Assembly: GCF_002875945.1 (NCBI RefSeq)
Contig: NZ_MCZK01000174.1
Location: 1 to 58,529 of the forward strand
Direction: 5' to 3'
DNA: 58,529 bases
Source of the DNA: Vibrio lentus
GTDB taxonomy: Bacteria > Pseudomonadota > Gammaproteobacteria > Enterobacterales > Vibrionaceae
In this document: positions 43,562 to 51,390 of the stretch, piece by piece
Position numbering within the stretch: position 1 is the stretch's first letter
How the letters are laid out: the number at the start of each line of letters is the position of its first letter
Notes under the pieces: model-generated
Databases searched by the model: none
What the model was told of the DNA's origin: nothing
Seen by the model: only the letters and a program-made list of their open reading frames with translations
Made by a program: the position numbers and the translations under genes

Positions 43562-44484
43562 TACAGGACAACCTTATGACGTAGCAAATCGACGATATCT
43601 TGGTTCAACGTTGAGTATTCCGATGGCAAAGAGTAAAACGCCATAAATACGATGGCACCTGGTGCTAGGTAAACCGGCTGTTCGTTCCAGTAAGCGTATT
43701 GAATGGTTTGTACCACGCCATCTGGCTGAACAACATAAGCCACGCTTTTATCTGCGGATTCACCAACAAAGCCGTTCGGTAATGCATCGAGATAATCATT
43801 CAACGTTCCATGCTCAATCAGACTCATTGTTACCGACTCTTTCATTGCACCCATCAACTGAATGGAAGTTGGTCGTTGTGGTAAGTACAGAGAAAACATT
43901 TGAGTTTGACTGGTCGACGACTTGTTAGTATGAGAACTTGAAACAAGTAACGGGTTCTTATCTGATTGCGAGATAACCGCATTGCGGTCTAATTCAATAA
44001 AAACTCGATTGAGATATTGGAAAGAAGCTAATTGTTGCTTTACCAACTTTGCTTCTGGTTCTTCTACCGAGAAAGCATCAAGTTGGTTAAATACATTGCG
44101 CTTTTTGGCTTCGATAGCTTTCTTAGATTCGTTAGCTTCAGTATTGGTTTTATCAAACAGTTGAGCTGAAAGGGGGAAGTAACCAATACTGCCGATAGCA
44201 TTTTCGTTAGAGCTAGCATTCGCGTCGTCTAATACCTGAAGCAATCGAACGTTAGCTTTATACTCAAGCGTCACACCTCGAAGAGGAAGCTCTATTGTAG
44301 TTTTAACCGAAGGCGTAACAACGTTAGATGCCGCAGAAACGTAACTAAAAGTACACAGAGATAACAACGCACTCAACGTCAACAGAGCTCTCATCGTTAA
44401 CGTAGATCTCACCGTTAATAGAGCTCTCACCAAAGGCAACCGACGCCCCGTCATTTTTGATGCGTGACTAATATAATTCATCAT
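43561..44484 (-). CDS. yjbG: YjbG/GfcC-family capsule biosynthesis protein
   Basis: A 307-residue periplasmic protein. The hydrophobic segment LTLSALLSLCTFSYVSAAS serves as signal peptide, about 35 residues in. The region VTLEYKANVRLLQVLDDA and the C-terminal VYLAPGAIVFMAFYSLP correspond to the SLBB-like beta-grasp folds of GfcC. Start codons upstream could shorten the basic leader. It overlaps the yjbH start by one base and follows yjbF. Confidence 0.85.
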   Translation of the reverse strand: MMNYISHASKMTGRRLPLVRALLTVRSTLTMRALLTLSALLSLCTFSYVSAASNVVTPSVKTTIELPLRGVTLEYKANVRLLQVLDDANASSNENAIGSIGYFPLSAQLFDKTNTEANESKKAIEAKKRNVFNQLDAFSVEEPEAKLVKQQLASFQYLNRVFIELDRNAVISQSDKNPLLVSSSHTNKSSTSQTQMFSLYLPQRPTSIQLMGAMKESVTMSLIEHGTLNDYLDALPNGFVGESADKSVAYVVQPDGVVQTIQYAYWNEQPVYLAPGAIVFMAFYSLPSEYSTLNQDIVDLLRHKVVL

Positions 44485-44505
44485 TTTAGTTCATTACCCT
44501 GTTCG

Positions 44506-45210
44506 TTAATTGCTTTGATAATGCTTAAGGACGGTTAACTCAAGCCTTGTCATATTAGGGCCTAAATATTGTATGGTTTTGACCACTTTTCCTTTGCCGT
44601 CGACCCAATATTCGTTGGTCATCTCTTGCTCTAACATTGGGAAGTTGATTTTTTCTTGGAACTTCTTGGTATCGATAGATGCTAACGGTGTTTCTACCGT
44701 TTCATTCCCTGCATACGTTCGGGTGATATTTGCTTTATAGCCAATTCGATAGTTAGGCTGCCAGTCGTAAACCGCTTGCCACTTTTGGGCTCCGGATCTG
44801 CCTGACACATCAAACGCAGAAGAAGAATCTGGTGACGAGCTGTTTGCAAAAGAGAATGAATCCAACGGTTGGAATGCCAAACCAGAGAGGTTTTCATAAG
44901 GAAGCAATAGCGTTTGTACGATGCGTCCATTTTCAGTGACGATCATCGCTTTGTCAGAAGACATCCACTTTAACTGCTCTGCACCCGTTTGAGGGTTTTC
45001 ACCGACGTAGGCCAAAACCATGAAGATTTTACCTTGGTCATTCACTTCTGCATAAATGCTGGAATAAGGTAAGGTTTGAATGTATTCCTTGGATAGCTCA
45101 ACATCAGAGCTTCCAAAAAAGGCTTCATCAAAAGTAGAGTTAACGTCTTGAAACTGCTGAGAACAACCAGCGAGAAAAAGACCAAGAGATATGAGTAGAG
45201 GTTTAAGCAT
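44506..45210 (-). CDS. yjbF: YjbF/GfcB-family outer-membrane lipoprotein
   Basis: A 234-residue lipoprotein with lipobox FLAGC (Cys16). The DUF2886-type body has YSSIYAEVNDQGKIFMVLAY and LEWMSSDKAMIVTENGRIVQT-like beta strands. Part of the yjbEFGH set, which affects exopolysaccharide and colony form in enterics and vibrios. It follows the attenuator-like hairpin after yjbE by about 65 bp. Confidence 0.88.
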   Translation of the reverse strand: MLKPLLISLGLFLAGCSQQFQDVNSTFDEAFFGSSDVELSKEYIQTLPYSSIYAEVNDQGKIFMVLAYVGENPQTGAEQLKWMSSDKAMIVTENGRIVQTLLLPYENLSGLAFQPLDSFSFANSSSPDSSSAFDVSGRSGAQKWQAVYDWQPNYRIGYKANITRTYAGNETVETPLASIDTKKFQEKINFPMLEQEMTNEYWVDGKGKVVKTIQYLGPNMTRLELTVLKHYQSN

Positions 45211-45271
45211 GACGAGTTCTGCTTCCTAGAAATCTGGTTGCTGCTGTCCAATATGGAAAATTAATCAATTA

Positions 45272-45313
45272 GATATAAAAAAACCACTTTATGCTTTCAC
45301 ATAAAATGGTTTT
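45272..45313 (-). terminator. Terminator or attenuator between yjbE and yjbF
   Basis: A 14-bp stem AAAACCATTTTATG/CATAAAGTGGTTTT on the minus strand with one G-U pair and seven T afterwards. It follows the first gene, so it probably reduces expression of yjbFGH relative to yjbE. Confidence 0.85.
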
Positions 45314-45330
45314 AAACGCCTACTCAAAAA

Positions 45331-45576
45331 TTATCGAGTAGTTGTTGTAGTTGTTGCACCGCTTTCGTTAGAAGCAACCGCTACTGCTGCTGCTGCCGCT
45401 ACTGCTGCTGTCGCTACTGCAACTGTTGTAGCTGTGCCAGCTGCTGCTGCAGATGCACCAGCGCCTGCTGCTGTACCAGTACCTGAACCAGTACCCGCTG
45501 CCGCTGTAGTTTCAGCTGCAAATGCAGCACCTGAGAAGCTAACTGCTAATGCAGCTGCTAGAGCCATCTTTTTCAT
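45331..45576 (-). CDS. yjbE: YjbE/GfcA-like small alanine/threonine-rich exported protein
   Basis: An 81-residue protein of very low complexity. The signal peptide ends AAFA (about residue 20); the mature part is alanine, glycine and threonine, with a hydrophobic run TVAVATAAVAAAAAVAVAS and a tail of six threonines before the final Arg. E. coli YjbE/GfcA have the same design. ATG at 45576 has GGAA at 6 bp. First gene of the operon. Confidence 0.82.
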   Translation of the reverse strand: MKKMALAAALAVSFSGAAFAAETTAAAGTGSGTGTAAGAGASAAAAGTATTVAVATAAVAAAAAVAVASNESGATTTTTTR

Positions 45577-45630
45577 AATGATTTCCATTGATATAAACGT
45601 TTATATGTAGAAGATGATTTTCACACCCTC

Positions 45631-45659
45631 AATCAGTTGCTCAGCTTAAACAACTGATT
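45631..45659. promoter_or_regulatory. Inverted repeat in the yjbE upstream region
   Basis: Perfect 9-bp arms AATCAGTTG/CAACTGATT, 11 bp apart, 55-83 bp upstream of yjbE. Suits an operator of a dimeric regulator; the factor is not identified. Confidence 0.45.
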
Positions 45660-45838
45660 GATCATGATAGATAATAACCACAATCAAGTAAATGAGTAAA
45701 TCATAAGCAATACCTTATAAAACCTTCTTGAGATAACGCTTTTTGCACCACAGCACCCTTCCTCTGTATTCTCCTATCCTTTATCGCTATACTCCTGACC
45801 TATAGTTTTTCACCCAATAACGAATAAGAGTTCAAGAT

Positions 45839-46273
45839 ATGCAAGAGTTAGTTCCATTTGTTCAAGAGAATATGATTTTAGCCATCGTATGGATCGGCTT
45901 GGTTGTTGCCATCATTGCGAACGTTATCAAGACATCAAACGCAGCCTACAAAGAGATCACGGCAGCGCAAACCACACACATGATTAACCGTGAAAACGGC
46001 ATTGTGGTTGATATTCGTACTAAGGATGAGTTCAAAAAGGGCCATATTACGGACGCAGTTCACATTTTGCCGTCAGACATCAAAGCAAATAGCTTTGGTA
46101 GCCTTGAAAGCCACAAAGCAGACCCAATCATCGTAGTATGCAAGACAGGTCAAACCGCTCAAGAAAGCGCGAACCTACTGGTTAAAGCAGGTTTCGAAAA
46201 CGTAAGCGTGCTGAAAAGCGGCTTAGTGGCTTGGAGCGAAGCGAATCTACCTTTGGTTAAAGGCAAGAAGTAA
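45839..46273 (+). CDS. yibN: Membrane-anchored rhodanese-like protein YibN
   Basis: A 144-residue protein. An N-terminal membrane helix (AIVWIGLVVAIIANVI, about 14-30) leads to a single rhodanese domain with DIRTKDEFKKGHI and the active-site loop VVCKTGQTA (Cys about 99). YibN acts with the membrane protein-insertion and SecB neighbourhood in E. coli. Here it lies directly before secB; the usual grxC between them is absent. Confidence 0.9.
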   Translation: MQELVPFVQENMILAIVWIGLVVAIIANVIKTSNAAYKEITAAQTTHMINRENGIVVDIRTKDEFKKGHITDAVHILPSDIKANSFGSLESHKADPIIVVCKTGQTAQESANLLVKAGFENVSVLKSGLVAWSEANLPLVKGKK

Positions 46274-46302
46274 GCTGACCTGATTCAACGAATATGACTT
46301 TA

Positions 46303-46345
46303 AGGTTTTGTTCGGCAAATATAACGAACAAAACCTAATTATAAA
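46303..46345 (+). terminator. Hairpin between yibN and secB
   Basis: A perfect 12-bp stem AGGTTTTGTTCG/CGAACAAAACCT with a 10-nt loop; the tail AATTATAAATTTTT is only fairly T-rich. A partial terminator that would separate yibN from secB. Confidence 0.55.
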
Positions 46346-46362
46346 TTTTTAAGGACAAGAAA

Positions 46363-46830
46363 ATGGCTGAAGCAGCACAACAAGACGCACAACAAAACTT
46401 CGCAATCCAACGTATCTTCCTAAAAGACGTCTCTTTTGAAGCGCCAAACTCTCCAGACATGTTTCAAAAAGAGTGGAACCCAGATGTAAAACTGGACCTA
46501 GACACTCAAAGCCGTGAACTTGGCGAAGGCGTTTACGAAGTAATCCTACGTCTAACTGTTACGGTTAAGAATGCAGAAGACACTGCATTCCTTTGTGAAG
46601 TTCAACAAGGCGGTATCTTCTCTGCAAGCGAAATGGAAGCTGGTCAACTAGCTCATTGCCTAGGTGCATTCTGCCCGAACATCCTATTCCCATACGCTCG
46701 TGAAACAATTTCTAGCCTAGTGGTTAAAGGTACGTTCCCACAACTGAACCTTGCACCAGTAAACTTTGATGCTTTGTTCATGAACTACCTACAGAACCAA
46801 GCTCAGCAAGCTGAAGGCGAACAGGCTTAA
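46363..46830 (+). CDS. secB: Protein-export chaperone SecB
   Basis: A 155-residue cytoplasmic tetrameric chaperone that holds preproteins unfolded and hands them to SecA. IQRIFLKDVSFEAPN, LRLTVTVKNAEDTAFL and GGIFSASEME are family hallmarks; the C-terminal CPNILFPYARETIS region is complete. A ribosome site AAGGACAAGAAA precedes ATG. Strong terminator follows. Confidence 0.98.
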   Translation: MAEAAQQDAQQNFAIQRIFLKDVSFEAPNSPDMFQKEWNPDVKLDLDTQSRELGEGVYEVILRLTVTVKNAEDTAFLCEVQQGGIFSASEMEAGQLAHCLGAFCPNILFPYARETISSLVVKGTFPQLNLAPVNFDALFMNYLQNQAQQAEGEQA

Positions 46831-46879
46831 GTCTCAAAGTAGAACTTAACTCTAACGTATCAAGCGCTAGTTAGCTTTT

Positions 46880-46920
46880 AAATGCACGTCGTAACTTCTG
46901 CGATGTGCATTTTTTCTTTA
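46880..46920 (+). terminator. Rho-independent terminator of secB
   Basis: A 12-bp stem AAATGCACGTCG/CGATGTGCATTT (one G-U) with a 9-nt loop and TTTTTCTTT tail, 50 bp past secB. Confidence 0.88.
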
Positions 46921-47008
46921 CACTGTACTAAGATTGAAAGCTCTGCTTATTTTAGTGGATAGCTTTTCCAAAACTCTTCGATTTCCCTCATTATTTTTAG
47001 GTGGAAGC

Positions 47009-48073
47009 ATGACAGAAACAACTCGCCCGACGAACACGACAGGCGCTTACGGTAAAGACAGCGCTTACGGCAAAGACATCGCCATGACTGTAATTGGTGC
47101 AGGTTCCTACGGAACCTCTTTAGCGATATCTCTAGCGCGTAACGGTGCAAATGTTGTTCTTTGGGGGCATGATCCTGTTCATATGGATCGCCTTGAATCT
47201 GAACGTGCGAATAATGAGTTTCTGCCAAATATCGACTTTCCAGAAAGTCTGATTATCGAATCAGACCTTGAGAAAGCTGTAACAGCAAGTCGTGACCTTC
47301 TCGTTGTTGTACCGAGCCACGTGTTTGGTATCGTTCTAAATAGCCTGAAACCACACTTAACGACAAGCTCTCGTATCTGCTGGGCAACTAAAGGCTTAGA
47401 GCCAGAAACCGGTCGTTTACTTAAAGATGTCGCGCATGATGTGCTTGGTGATGGCTACTCACTGGCTGTTTTATCTGGTCCTACTTTTGCTAAAGAGCTA
47501 GCGATGGGCATGCCGACTGCAATTTCAGTTGCTTCACCTGATGAAGTATTCCTAGAAGAGCTGCAAGAGAAGATTCACTGTGGCAAAACATTCCGTGTGT
47601 ACGCAAACTCAGATTTCATTGGCATGCAGCTTGGCGGCGCGGTTAAAAACGTTATCGCAATTGGCGCAGGAATGTCGGATGGTATTGGCTTTGGTGCCAA
47701 TGCTCGTACAGCCCTGATCACGCGTGGTTTAGCTGAAATGAGTCGCTTAGGCGCCGCACTTGGTGCACAACCAGAGACTTTCATGGGCATGGCCGGATTG
47801 GGTGACTTAGTACTGACATGTACCGACAACCAATCACGTAACCGTCGCTTTGGATTAGCTTTAGGCTCAGGTAAAGACGTCGACACTGCACAAGAAGAAA
47901 TTGGTCAAGTTGTTGAAGGTTATCGCAACACCAAAGAAGTTTGGTTATTATCAGAACGCATGGGCGTTGAGATGCCAATTGTTGAACAAATTTATCAAGT
48001 GTTGTATCAAGGAAAAGATGCACACTTAGCAGCACAAGACTTACTTGCTCGAGACAAGAAGTCAGAAAGATAA
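47009..48073 (+). CDS. gpsA: Glycerol-3-phosphate dehydrogenase [NAD(P)+]
   Basis: A 354-residue cytoplasmic enzyme that makes sn-glycerol-3-phosphate for phospholipid synthesis. The cofactor loop is VIGAGSYGTSLA, with ATKGLEPETGRL, SGPTFAKELAMG and the catalytic lysine in GGAVKNVIAIGAG. ATG at 47009 follows AGGTGGA at good distance; a longer reading from 46934 has no ribosome site. The N-terminal 23 residues with the repeated AYGKD are extra relative to E. coli GpsA. The stop is followed after 1 bp by a repeat array. Confidence 0.96.
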   Translation: MTETTRPTNTTGAYGKDSAYGKDIAMTVIGAGSYGTSLAISLARNGANVVLWGHDPVHMDRLESERANNEFLPNIDFPESLIIESDLEKAVTASRDLLVVVPSHVFGIVLNSLKPHLTTSSRICWATKGLEPETGRLLKDVAHDVLGDGYSLAVLSGPTFAKELAMGMPTAISVASPDEVFLEELQEKIHCGKTFRVYANSDFIGMQLGGAVKNVIAIGAGMSDGIGFGANARTALITRGLAEMSRLGAALGAQPETFMGMAGLGDLVLTCTDNQSRNRRFGLALGSGKDVDTAQEEIGQVVEGYRNTKEVWLLSERMGVEMPIVEQIYQVLYQGKDAHLAAQDLLARDKKSER

Positions 48074-48074
48074 T

Positions 48075-48170
48075 AAGAGCAGATACGGGATTCGAGTAAT
48101 CGAGATACGAAGAGAATAAGAGCAGTAGAGAGATTCGGGTAAACGAGATACGAAAGGATGAAAGCACATT
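48075..48170 (+). repeat. 43-44 bp repeat array abutting gpsA
   Basis: Two forward units (GATACGGGATTCGAGTAATC, GAGATTCGGGTAAACGAG) that begin 1 bp after the gpsA stop codon. A short reverse fragment (TAATCTGCTCTTCTAAG) follows at about 48202. Confidence 0.82.
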
Positions 48171-48257
48171 CAAAGTTCGACGAAAATGGTTTTTGCTACT
48201 CTAATCTGCTCTTCTAAGCCCACTTGTATCAGCCCCTTAAAAATAATGGATGGTAAA

Positions 48258-49079
48258 ATGAAACACTGTGAACAACAAAAAGTTTGGCAATGCATTGTGA
48301 AGGAAGCTCGACAACAGTCAGAGCAAGAACCTATGCTTGCGAGTTTTTATCATGCCACCATTATCAACCATGAAAGCTTGGGGGCAGCCCTCAGCTACAT
48401 TCTGGCAAACAAGTTAAAGACAGCGTCAATGCCAGCAATGGCAGTGCGTGAAGTGGTTGAACAAGCATTTAAGCAGGATCAATCGATTATCGATGCGGCA
48501 GCTTGTGATATTTGCGCGACAGTAAATCGAGATCCTGCGGTCGAGATGTACTCGATGCCTCTGCTTTATCTAAAAGGCTACCACGCTCTGCAAGGTTACC
48601 GAGTGGCGAACTGGTTATGGAAACAAGGTCGTATCGCACTTGCCACTTACCTACAGAACCAAATTTCGGTTGCTTGCCAAGTGGATATTCACCCAGCCGC
48701 TCGTATCGGCAAAGCGATCATGCTCGACCACGCGACTGGTATCGTGATTGGTGAAACTGCTGTCGTCGAAAATGATGTATCGATCCTTCAAGACGTTACC
48801 TTAGGTGGTACGGGTAAAGAAGGTGGGGATCGTCACCCCAAAATCCGAGAGGGTGTAATGATCGGTGCCGGTGCTAAAATACTCGGCAACATTGAGGTCG
48901 GTGAAGGCGCAAAAATTGGTTCTTGCTCTGTGGTTCTACAAGCCGTACCGCCTCATACGACTGTCGCTGGTGTCCCCGCAAAGATTGTCGGCAAGCCTAA
49001 GACAGATAAGCCATCTCTAGATATGGACCAAGGGTTCAATGGTCGCTCACAAAACTTCATCCATGGTGATGGGATTTAA
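48258..49079 (+). CDS. cysE: Serine O-acetyltransferase
   Basis: A 273-residue hexapeptide-repeat enzyme that acetylates L-serine to O-acetylserine, the cysteine precursor. EPMLASFYHATI in the N-terminal helical domain, VDIHPAARIGKAIMLDHAT with the catalytic Asp-His, and the left-handed beta helix through GAGAKILGNIEVGEGAKIG are clear. ATG at 48258 gives the E. coli length; a reading from 48186 adds unlike residues encoded by repeat-flanking DNA. The C-terminal tail ends in GDGI, retaining the terminal isoleucine that inserts in cysteine synthase. Confidence 0.95.
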   Translation: MKHCEQQKVWQCIVKEARQQSEQEPMLASFYHATIINHESLGAALSYILANKLKTASMPAMAVREVVEQAFKQDQSIIDAAACDICATVNRDPAVEMYSMPLLYLKGYHALQGYRVANWLWKQGRIALATYLQNQISVACQVDIHPAARIGKAIMLDHATGIVIGETAVVENDVSILQDVTLGGTGKEGGDRHPKIREGVMIGAGAKILGNIEVGEGAKIGSCSVVLQAVPPHTTVAGVPAKIVGKPKTDKPSLDMDQGFNGRSQNFIHGDGI

Positions 49080-49206
49080 GAGCAGATACGGGATGCGCGT
49101 AACCGAGATGCGAAGAGCTTAAAAGCAGGTACGGGATTCGAGTAACCGAGATTCGAAAAGACTAAGAGCCGGTTCGGGATACGAGTAACCGAAGTGCGAA
49201 AAGACT
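49078..49206 (+). repeat. 43 bp repeat array abutting cysE
   Basis: Three forward units with AGC starts at 49081, 49124 and 49167, an exact 43-bp period. The first unit shares bases with the cysE stop codon. Clearest short array in the window. Confidence 0.9.
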
Positions 49207-49243
49207 CACAACAGCTGTTAATGAATGAATAAATAAGAGCAAA

Positions 49244-50395
49244 ATGAAGATAATGATGAAACAAATTCGAGCCATTAGCCGGACTCTTCTGATATCTGCC
49301 AGCCTTGGTGTTGCTCTTTTATCTACATCGTCAATTGCAGCATCTCAAGGTGAACTTAAAGGCGTATCGAGCGAAATATCTCGCCAACAAAAGAACCTTT
49401 CCTCACAGCAGAAAAAACTCGATAGCCTACAAGCAAACCTCAAGAAACAAGAGCTCTCCATCGCTTCGCTTGAAAAAGCGATTCTAGACAGTAAAAAGCA
49501 CCTCAATACGGCCAATGCAAATATTGCTAACTTAGACACTAAGATTAAAGCGCTTACTGCTCAGAAAAAAGTTCATACCGACAAATTAGAACAACTGATT
49601 CAGACTTACTACATGACAAGTCGAGCTAAAGCGTCTTCTCACATCCTCAACACAGGTGTGGAAGAAGATCGTATCAGTCACTACTACCAACACCTTGCCA
49701 AAGCTCGCTCCGCAACAATCAAAACGATTGAACAGACACAACTTGAATTAGAAGAGAGCCATAAGCAGCGTCAACTTGAGCAAGAACAGATAGCAACACT
49801 GCTAAAACAACAAACCACCAAGCGCGATACGTTAGCCAAAACCCAAACACAACGTAAGAAAACTGTTGGTAGTATTAAGAAAAACATCTCGGGTGACAAA
49901 AATTACTTGGCTGAACTTCAACGAAATGAGACTCGCCTGAAAGCTGAAATAGCGAAAGCGGAGAAAGCGGCTCGCGAAAGACGTAACGCCGTTCCTATGG
50001 ATGGTTTAGCTAAACGCAAAGGCAAACTACCTTGGCCAATCAAAGACAGAGTATTGCACAACTATGGCTCACGCCAAACTGGTCAAGTTAACTGGAAAGG
50101 CATGGTGATCAACGCCAAGTATGGTCAGCAAGTAAAATCTGTTTACTCAGGGACTGTGGTCTTTGCCGAGTATCTACGTGGTTATGGCTTAGTGGTACTG
50201 CTTGACCATGGTAAAGGCGATATGACGCTCTATGGCTTTAACCAAGCACTTTTAAAGAAAGAAGGTGACAAAGTTAAAGCTGGCGAAGCGATTGCGCTTG
50301 CTGGTGACACTGGCGGCCAAACTCGTCCATCATTGTACTTTGAAATCCGCCGAAACAGCCAAGCTCAAAACCCGAAGAGTTGGTTGGTTAGGTAA
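49244..50395 (+). CDS. envC: Murein hydrolase activator EnvC
   Basis: A 383-residue periplasmic protein that activates the cell-division amidases. A signal peptide ends near SIAAS (about 34). A long coiled coil spans about 40-255, binding FtsEX in E. coli. The C-terminal LytM domain is degenerate: GYGLVVLLDHGKGDMTLYG and GQTRPSLYFEIRR are kept, but the zinc ligands of active LytM enzymes are missing, as in EnvC. ATG at 49244 is chosen; 49256 is an alternative. A repeat array follows at once. Confidence 0.95.
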   Translation: MKIMMKQIRAISRTLLISASLGVALLSTSSIAASQGELKGVSSEISRQQKNLSSQQKKLDSLQANLKKQELSIASLEKAILDSKKHLNTANANIANLDTKIKALTAQKKVHTDKLEQLIQTYYMTSRAKASSHILNTGVEEDRISHYYQHLAKARSATIKTIEQTQLELEESHKQRQLEQEQIATLLKQQTTKRDTLAKTQTQRKKTVGSIKKNISGDKNYLAELQRNETRLKAEIAKAEKAARERRNAVPMDGLAKRKGKLPWPIKDRVLHNYGSRQTGQVNWKGMVINAKYGQQVKSVYSGTVVFAEYLRGYGLVVLLDHGKGDMTLYGFNQALLKKEGDKVKAGEAIALAGDTGGQTRPSLYFEIRRNSQAQNPKSWLVR

Positions 50396-50484
50396 AGATC
50401 AGATATGGGGTGCGAGTAATCGAGATGCGAAGAGCTTAGGAGCAGACGTAAGGTTCGAGTCACCAAGACACAAAGAGCTTAAAA
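50396..50484 (+). repeat. 43-44 bp repeat array abutting envC
   Basis: Two forward units (GATATGGGGTGCGAGTAATC, and a degenerate GACGTAAGGTTCGAGTCACC) start directly after the envC stop. The array faces the reverse array at 50543-50627 in the convergent gap. Confidence 0.8.
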
Positions 50485-50542
50485 TCCGACACAAATCAGA
50501 GTAAAACGTTACATGAAAAACGGAGCCTCGTCGTCGCTCTAC

Positions 50543-50627
50543 CCTGCTTTTCGTTTACTCGTATCCCGTAACTCGAATCTGCTCTTTCCCGCTCTTCGTT
50601 ACCCGTATCTCGCTTACTCGTCTCTTT
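50543..50627 (-). repeat. 43-44 bp repeat array (reverse), abutting the tetR-family stop
   Basis: Two reverse units (CGTTTACTCGTATCCCGTAA, CGTTACCCGTATCTCGC) between 50543 and the TetR-family stop at 50628, running in that gene's direction. Confidence 0.8.
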
Positions 50628-51266
50628 CTACTTAGAGTTCAACGCTCTCACACCATCTTCCAATAATGTCAGCTGCTCAAAACCTTGAGCTGTCGCAATT
50701 GGTTTAACGGTCGCGATCATCTGCAACATTCCTTGATGTACAACCTGCTCAGTAATTTGAGCTTTTGGAGACATCGCAGACTGATAAGCTAACCAACCCG
50801 ATGCGATCAAGTGAAGCGACGTTACCATCGACTTCATCTCTGAGTCTGTCGCTTTAAGCAAGTTCAACTCAACAAAGGCCCTCATGATATCGACAAGGTT
50901 GGTTTGCAATCTTTCTTGCACGGCCATGTAATCAAGGTGGAGTTTTTCATCACGTGACAATATTTCAGGCAGATTCGCATAGAAGAATCGGTACTTCCAC
51001 ATCAGTGTGAAGATAGAATCTAAGTAGGTCTTTAGTAGCGTCAGGCTTTCTTGTTGGCCTTGAATCGGCGTGAACCTTTCAAGCAACTCTGTTGAATAGA
51101 GAGTGAAGATGTCACGGACAATTTCTTGTTTGTTACGGAAGTGGTAGTAGAGGTTACCAGGGCTAATCTCGATATGCTCAGCAATATGATTGGTCGTAAT
51201 ACTGCGCTCGCCATGCTCATTAAAAAGCTCTAGAGCAGCGTAAACAATCTTGTCACGTGTTTTCAT
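50628..51266 (-). CDS. TetR/AcrR family transcriptional regulator
   Basis: A 212-residue dimeric regulator. The N-terminal helix-turn-helix is standard: KIVYAALELFNEHGERSITT, HIAEHIEISPGNLYYHFRNK. The C-terminal ligand domain (about 75-205) is unassigned; no ligand can be inferred. A long inverted repeat sits 16-57 bp upstream of the start, a likely autoregulatory operator. The next gene, ugd, is on the same strand upstream, separated by 124 bp. Confidence 0.9.
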   Translation of the reverse strand: MKTRDKIVYAALELFNEHGERSITTNHIAEHIEISPGNLYYHFRNKQEIVRDIFTLYSTELLERFTPIQGQQESLTLLKTYLDSIFTLMWKYRFFYANLPEILSRDEKLHLDYMAVQERLQTNLVDIMRAFVELNLLKATDSEMKSMVTSLHLIASGWLAYQSAMSPKAQITEQVVHQGMLQMIATVKPIATAQGFEQLTLLEDGVRALNSK

Positions 51267-51281
51267 TAGTTATTAGTATCC

Positions 51282-51323
51282 CTATCCGTTTAGTGGCTCA
51301 GTATATCGCCACTAAACGGATAG
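51282..51323. promoter_or_regulatory. Long inverted repeat upstream of the TetR-family gene
   Basis: Perfect 15-bp arms CTATCCGTTTAGTGG/CCACTAAACGGATAG around 12 bp. No T-run follows on either strand, so it is not a terminator. Its place in front of a TetR gene suggests the operator of that regulator. Confidence 0.65.
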
Positions 51324-51390
51324 ATCGAGCTGTTAACATCTGGTCTAATTAGCATTAGCTAAAATAGAGCCGAATCAATCACTACTGTAA

